Assembly (NCBI GenBank): GCA_003167305.1
Contig: PMTP01000134.1
Coordinates: 1-9,376, forward strand
From: Acidobacteriaceae bacterium
Lineage (GTDB): Bacteria > Acidobacteriota > Terriglobia > Terriglobales > Acidobacteriaceae
Length of the DNA stretch: 9,376 nucleotides
Direction of reading: 5' to 3'
Of this stretch, positions 5,551-9,376 are shown piece after piece. The notes under the pieces are model-generated. The model was not told the DNA's origin and made no database searches. It saw nothing but the letters and a program-made list of their open reading frames with translations. Within the stretch, counting starts at the first letter, position 1. Each line of letters opens with the position of its first letter. The translations under genes were made by a program, and so were the position numbers.

Positions 5551-7383
5551 TTATTTCATCTCGCCGGCCAGCAGGAAGACCAGCGACGCCTGCCAGTTGA
5601 TGCAAATCTCGTTGCTTGCATAGGATTCCCATCGATCGGCATAGACCTTGGCCGGCGGCAAATCCTTCGGCAGCGCCGCTAGCACCTGGTCTTCGCGGTC
5701 CTTGTTTGGCCCTCCGGAGAGCAGCCCCGGCCAGGGATCCGGCTGCGTGCCTGGTCCGCTAGGCCGGTGATGCGGATGCTGGTAAGGGTGCTCCCCAACC
5801 CGCGTCACCCACGACAGAGAAAACGTGTTGCGCCCCAGCAGATAGTGCAAATTGTCTTGCGCGGCATTCACAAAAGCCGCATCCGGCTGGAAGAGATTCG
5901 CTATCAGCAGGTATGTTCCGTATTCAGCCGCCACGCCATTCGATCCCCACACAAAGTCCCTGGGTTGAAGGCTCACATGGTACGGATTGGCGCGGGTTCG
6001 TTCGACGAGTTTGCGCGCCGCCGTGACCGTCCGCTCGCGGATTGCGGCAACCGCCTTGGCGTCTCCGCCCTTGCGCGGAGACAGAGCATAGGCCCAAAGC
6101 GCCATTGAGCCGAGAATATTGAATTTCTCTCCGGGAGGCGTATCCAGGCCGGGAAGAACTGCCGAATCATTGCCTGTAAAGTAGTCGTTGTATTGCGCCT
6201 CGCCGGTCGTGCGCCATAGTTCAGCCGCAGCCCATAGCCGTTCGGCCATGCAGCTATCATTGCCGTACTCGCCAGTGTTGATTCCCGGCGGATTCTTGAA
6301 GGTCACGTTTGGGTATTTCTCGGTCCAGGCCCAGGCCCGCCGCGCCGCCTCCAGCGCCCGCTCGGCAAACTTTGCGTCATAAGGCTGGTAGACTCGCGCC
6401 GCAATCGCCCCCACCACCGCCAGGTCGGCCGTCGCGCAGGTGCTCTTGAAGGGCGCCGATCCAGTCCCAATCACCTCGCTGGGCATCTTGTCGTCCTGCG
6501 GAGCGATAAAGCCGGGAAAGCCCGCGCTGGTCTGCTTGTGCCAGACGCCGCCGTCCTCATCCTGCATCTTGAGCATCCACTCCAGATTCCAGCGCGCCTC
6601 ATTCAAAATGTCCGGCGTACCGTTGCCCGATTCAGGAATCTGGAGCGTAATCTCTTTGATCCTTCCGCCATAGATCTCCCAGGTCCAGAGCAGAGTTCCG
6701 GTGGTGATTCCGGAGTTGGTCATGTAGCGGCCGTAATCGCCCGCGTCGTGCCAGCCGCCGATATTGTCGCGCGGCCCCGATCTCCCTGAGGTAGGGCTGA
6801 ACTCGCCGTGCAGGTGGCAAGCGGGATGCGAAAAGCCGGGGAACTCCGGCCCCATATCGACCGCCGTACCGCAGCGCTGCCCATAAAAGCCGCGCATCGC
6901 CATATAGTAGGTATGCTCGAAGACCTTTGCGCCGACTTCAAAATCCCAACTGCGCTCCACGCCCGGAATCTCGATATAGTAGCGCCCCACTTGCTTCAGC
7001 GCGGAAAAATCCGCCGCCTGCACCTGATCGCCGGTGTTAGGGTCGGCCTCAGCAGGTCCCAGCTTTCCTTGAAAAACCACCTTATTGTTGCTGGAGCGCC
7101 GCACTTCAAAGGTTGCCGCGGAAGTGCTGACCAGCGCCACCTTGGGGCCATCCAGCGGATAGCCCACCTGGTCCACCTTGATGGCCAACTGCGCGGTTTC
7201 CGCGGCTTTGCCTGTTGCTCCGTCCCCGGAAGCGGCTAGAGCCGTGGCGGCAGGGACAGTGAAAAGGACAGTCAGGAGAAAGGAGGCCGGCAATACAACC
7301 GATTGCGCGGCAATCAAGGATGTGAACAAAAGACTATACCTTTCTGCGGATTCGTCGCGCGGCTGCGACAGAAATGATTTCAA
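5551..7383 (-). CDS. Secreted glycoside hydrolase family 9 (endoglucanase-type) with N-terminal CelD_N Ig-like domain
   Basis: About 610 residues from the chosen start. The N-terminus has a charged stretch, a long hydrophobic segment (about 18-50) and a likely ALA-AS cleavage, so the enzyme is exported. Residues about 65-150 match the CelD_N Ig-like domain (KVDQVGYPLDGPKVALV). The (alpha/alpha)6 GH9 catalytic domain follows: GGWHDAGDYGRY with D213 and D216 (the base that activates water), HPYQHPHHRPS (532-542), and ESYASNEICINWQASLVFL with E592 as the expected general acid. GH9 enzymes are inverting and mostly cut beta-1,4-glucan; some CelD_N-type members are exo-acting or beta-glucosidase/glucosaminidase-like, so endo action is not certain. 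No CBM3c, dockerin or other cellulose-binding module is seen. The frame has no ATG before the conserved part. TTG 7383 with GAGAGG nine nt upstream is preferred; TTG 7329 (GAAAGG upstream) and TTG 7452 (no SD) are alternatives. It diverges from GH94. Confidence 0.93.
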   Translation of the reverse strand: MKSFLSQPRDESAERYSLLFTSLIAAQSVVLPASFLLTVLFTVPAATALAASGDGATGKAAETAQLAIKVDQVGYPLDGPKVALVSTSAATFEVRRSSNNKVVFQGKLGPAEADPNTGDQVQAADFSALKQVGRYYIEIPGVERSWDFEVGAKVFEHTYYMAMRGFYGQRCGTAVDMGPEFPGFSHPACHLHGEFSPTSGRSGPRDNIGGWHDAGDYGRYMTNSGITTGTLLWTWEIYGGRIKEITLQIPESGNGTPDILNEARWNLEWMLKMQDEDGGVWHKQTSAGFPGFIAPQDDKMPSEVIGTGSAPFKSTCATADLAVVGAIAARVYQPYDAKFAERALEAARRAWAWTEKYPNVTFKNPPGINTGEYGNDSCMAERLWAAAELWRTTGEAQYNDYFTGNDSAVLPGLDTPPGEKFNILGSMALWAYALSPRKGGDAKAVAAIRERTVTAARKLVERTRANPYHVSLQPRDFVWGSNGVAAEYGTYLLIANLFQPDAAFVNAAQDNLHYLLGRNTFSLSWVTRVGEHPYQHPHHRPSGPGTQPDPWPGLLSGGPNKDREDQVLAALPKDLPPAKVYADRWESYASNEICINWQASLVFLLAGEMK

Positions 7384-7491
7384 TTCGGGAATCCTCTCAC
7401 ATCGGACTGAAATCTGGCAACGATACCCGGCACAACACCAGGCCCGTCCCAATCATGGGCGAAAAAAACCAAGCCCGGCACCGGGTCAAGT

Positions 7492-7503
7492 ATAATCGTT
7501 TTC
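7492..7503. promoter_or_regulatory. Candidate LacI-family operator overlapping both divergent -10 boxes
   Basis: The minus strand reads GAAAACGATTAT, sharing the AAACGATT core with the site at 2065-2076. It covers most of the plus-strand TATAAT and overlaps the minus-strand TATACT, so a bound repressor would block both GH9 and GH94 transcription. Pattern-based; no regulator gene is present to support it. Confidence 0.35.
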
Positions 7504-7532
7504 GTCTTCCAAAGTAATGCAAATCGCTCTGG

Positions 7533-7544
7533 AAAAACGTTTAA
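7533..7544. promoter_or_regulatory. Candidate LacI-family operator downstream of the GH94 promoter
   Basis: AAAAACGTTTAA contains the perfect 8-bp palindrome AAACGTTT (7535-7542). Its centre lies about 42 bp past the TATAAT box, close to the 45 bp seen between the TonB receptor -10 and its distal operator. Confidence 0.45.
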
Positions 7545-7604
7545 CTGAATTGAAGGTCCGTGAGCCGGGCAGACGGCGGCTCCGCGGCTGAAGGAGCATT
7601 CACC

Positions 7605-9376
7605 ATGAAGTATGGAAGTTTCGACGATAAAAACCGCGAATACGTGATAACGCAACCAGATACACCCCTGCCGTGGATCAACTACCTGGGCTGTCAGGCG
7701 TATTTTGGCATCATCTCCAACACCGCCGGGGGCTACTCGTTCTATCGCGATGCCCGCCTGCGCCGCCTCACCCGCTATCGCTACAACAACGTGCCCTTCG
7801 ACTTCGGCGGGCGCTACGTCTACCTGCGCGACGATGAATCCAAAGAGTTTTGGTCGCCTTCCTGGCAGCCCACACGCCACGACCTCAAGGACTACTCCTG
7901 CCGCCACGGCATGGGCTATACCACCATCGGCTCGGAGTACGCCGGCATTGAGGCCCACACCCGCTACTTCGTGCCCCTGGACGAGAACCTGGAAATCTGG
8001 CAGCTCACCATCACCAACAAGCGCGCCGTCAAGGCCTCCATCTCCGTTTTCTCCTCGATCGAGTTCTGCCTGTGGGACGCTCAGGACGACGCCACCAACT
8101 TCCAGCGCAACTTCAACACCGGACAGGTGGAAGTCGAGGACGGCGTGATCTATCACAAGACCGAGTACCGCGAGCGGCGCAATCACTTTGCCTACTTCGC
8201 CTGCTCAGAGCCCCTGGCCGGCTTCGATACTCAGCGCGAGGCCTTCCTGGGCCGCTATCGCGGGTGGGATTCACCGGCCGCTGTTGAAGCCGGCCAGCTC
8301 ACCAACTCCATCGCCCACGGCTGGTCGCCCATCGGCGCGCATCAGGTCAAGCTGGAATTGGCTCCCGGCGAGACGAAGCAGATCGTCTTCCTGCTCGGCT
8401 ACCATGAAAATCCGGTTGCAGAGAAGTTTGACCCGCCCGGCACACAGACCATCAATAAGAAAACGGTCAAGCCGGTCATTGCAAAATACCTCGACCCCAA
8501 GGCTGCCGACGCGGCCTTCGAGCAGTTGCGCCAGTACTGGGAGAGCCTGCTCGGCGTCTTCCAGGTCGCGACGCCCGATGTGCATACCAACCGCATGGTC
8601 AATATCTGGAACGCCTATCAGTGCATGGCGACCTTCAACATGTCGCGCTCGGCGTCGTTCTATGAATCCGGCATCGGGCGCGGCCTCGGCTTCCGCGATT
8701 CCAACCAGGATTTGCTCGGCTTTGTGCACATGGCCCCGGCGCGCGCCCGCGAGCGCATCCTTGATCTGGCCGCCACGCAACTGCCCACCGGCGGCGCCTA
8801 TCACCAGTACCAGCCGCTCACCAAGCGCGGCAACAACGACATCGGCGGCGGCTTCAACGACGATCCGCATTGGCTCATCATCGGCGTTTCGGCCTACCTG
8901 AAGGAGACCGGCGACTGGAGCATTTTGGACGAACCCGTCCAGTACGACAACGAGCCCGGCAGTGAGCAGCCGCTCTACGAGCACTTGCAGCGCAGTTTCA
9001 ACTACACGTTGAGCCGCCTTGGACCGCACGGGCTTCCGCTCATTGGCCGCGCCGACTGGAACGACTGCCTCAACCTCAATTGCTTCTCCGACACTCCCGG
9101 CCAGAGCTTCCAGACCACCACCAACAAGGACGGCAAGGTCGCTGAATCGGTCTTTATCGCCGGCCTCTTTGTCCATGCCGGCCGCGAGCTGGCCGCGATC
9201 GCCAGCCGCCGCTCTCTGGCAGCCGAAGCCGCATCCTATCTCGCCGAAGCGGACAAGATGGTCTCGGTGATTCTGGAGCATGGCTGGGATGGAGAGTGGT
9301 TCCTGAGAGCCTATAACGACTTCGGCGGCAAGATCGGGTCGAAGGAGTGCGCGGAAGGCAAGATCTTCATCGAGTC
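7605..9376 (+). CDS. Glycoside hydrolase family 94 cellobiose phosphorylase (C-terminus cut off by window edge)
   Basis: ATG 7605 follows AAGGAG by 8 nt. 590 complete codons are present; family members are about 800 residues. The protein begins MKYGSFDDKNREYVIT and runs through PLPWINYLG, NTAGGYSFYRDARLRRLTRY, RYNNVPFDFGGRYVYL, EFCLWDAQDDATNFQRNF and YHKTEYRERRNHFAY. These closely follow cellobiose phosphorylases, more so than the N,N'-diacetylchitobiose phosphorylases of the same family. FRDSNQD (363-369) and ADWNDCLN (483-490) lie in the (alpha/alpha)6 catalytic domain, and the catalytic Asp is in the DWND motif (D484 or D487). The enzyme is cytoplasmic (no signal peptide). It reversibly splits cellobiose with phosphate, giving alpha-glucose-1-phosphate and glucose with inversion, which saves one ATP per disaccharide. 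It diverges from the GH9 gene and may share its control region. The specificity call rests on recalled sequence similarity. Confidence 0.94.
   Translation, partial: MKYGSFDDKNREYVITQPDTPLPWINYLGCQAYFGIISNTAGGYSFYRDARLRRLTRYRYNNVPFDFGGRYVYLRDDESKEFWSPSWQPTRHDLKDYSCRHGMGYTTIGSEYAGIEAHTRYFVPLDENLEIWQLTITNKRAVKASISVFSSIEFCLWDAQDDATNFQRNFNTGQVEVEDGVIYHKTEYRERRNHFAYFACSEPLAGFDTQREAFLGRYRGWDSPAAVEAGQLTNSIAHGWSPIGAHQVKLELAPGETKQIVFLLGYHENPVAEKFDPPGTQTINKKTVKPVIAKYLDPKAADAAFEQLRQYWESLLGVFQVATPDVHTNRMVNIWNAYQCMATFNMSRSASFYESGIGRGLGFRDSNQDLLGFVHMAPARARERILDLAATQLPTGGAYHQYQPLTKRGNNDIGGGFNDDPHWLIIGVSAYLKETGDWSILDEPVQYDNEPGSEQPLYEHLQRSFNYTLSRLGPHGLPLIGRADWNDCLNLNCFSDTPGQSFQTTTNKDGKVAESVFIAGLFVHAGRELAAIASRRSLAAEAASYLAEADKMVSVILEHGWDGEWFLRAYNDFGGKIGSKECAEGKIFIE

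Larger units (their letters stand above)
7384..7604. promoter_or_regulatory. Divergent control region between the GH9 and GH94 genes
   Basis: The 221-bp gap carries a perfect TATAAT on the plus strand (7491-7496). An overlapping TATACT lies on the minus strand (plus-strand 7489-7494), so one AT-rich patch could serve as -10 for both genes. The leaders would be about 100 nt each way. The -35 boxes are poor on both sides, which fits an activator-dependent or otherwise controlled promoter. Two NNAAACGNTTNN sites lie at 7492-7503 and 7533-7544, with centres 41 bp apart. A 6-bp stem (GAGCCG 7562-7567, CGGCTC 7577-7582) precedes the GH94 ribosome binding site. Confidence 0.4.

Noticed and set aside
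7400..7458. Short leader peptide (ATG in another frame, about 19 codons) before GH9
   Set aside because: It has a start and stop but no ribosome binding site or attenuator structure; short frames like this are expected by chance.
7380..8186. 268-codon open frame on the minus strand spanning the GH94 5' part and the divergent gap
   Set aside because: It runs antisense through the GH94 N-terminal region and across the likely promoters, and the product has no recognisable domain.
8271..9281. 336-codon open frame on the minus strand opposite GH94
   Set aside because: It is antisense to conserved GH94 motifs, with a low-complexity Val/Ala/Gly-rich product; an effect of codon bias.
7605..9376. 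N,N'-diacetylchitobiose phosphorylase
   Set aside because: It belongs to the same GH94 family, but blocks such as NNVPFDFGGRYVYL and EFCLWDAQDDATNFQRN follow cellobiose phosphorylases much more closely.

Overview
The window looks like a chromosomal piece of an Acidobacteriota genome, probably a soil Terriglobia/Acidobacteriia relative. The clues are an Oar-like TonB-dependent receptor with an N-terminal carboxypeptidase-regulatory-like domain, a long sodium:solute symporter with a C-terminal extension, GC-rich coding DNA, and intergenic hairpins of the GGGCTAAAGCCC / GGCACGACTAAAGTCGTGCC kind. The taxonomic call is inference from gene types, not from a marker gene.

Layout: four genes lie on the minus strand and read right to left. 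They are a secreted GH9 glycanase (start 7383, stop 5551), an SSS-family symporter (5208 to 3331), a DUF4380-type protein (3201 to 2248) and an Oar-like TonB receptor (start 1820, running off the left edge). A GH94 cellobiose phosphorylase starts at 7605 on the plus strand, diverging from the GH9 gene, and runs off the right edge. The gaps are 342, 129, 427 and 221 bp. The first gap is largely filled by a 269-bp element bounded by perfect 16-bp inverted repeats. The second carries a heptad-repeat hairpin. The third and fourth carry promoters and candidate operators.

How the genes may work together (inference): GH9 cuts cellulose or another beta-1,4-glucan outside the cytoplasm, and the TonB receptor may carry oligosaccharides across the outer membrane. 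The symporter may take a product across the inner membrane with sodium. GH94 then splits cellobiose with phosphate into glucose-1-phosphate and glucose. The DUF4380 protein has the look of a galactose-mutarotase-like fold and could act on sugar anomers, but its function is unknown. No SusD-like lipoprotein or transcription regulator is in the window.

The most interesting non-coding signals are four sites matching NNAAACGNTTNN. Two lie downstream of a near-consensus promoter for the TonB receptor, and two lie in the GH9/GH94 divergent gap. Together they suggest a LacI-family regulon tying import to degradation. The second signal is the composite 269-bp palindromic element between the GH9 and symporter genes.
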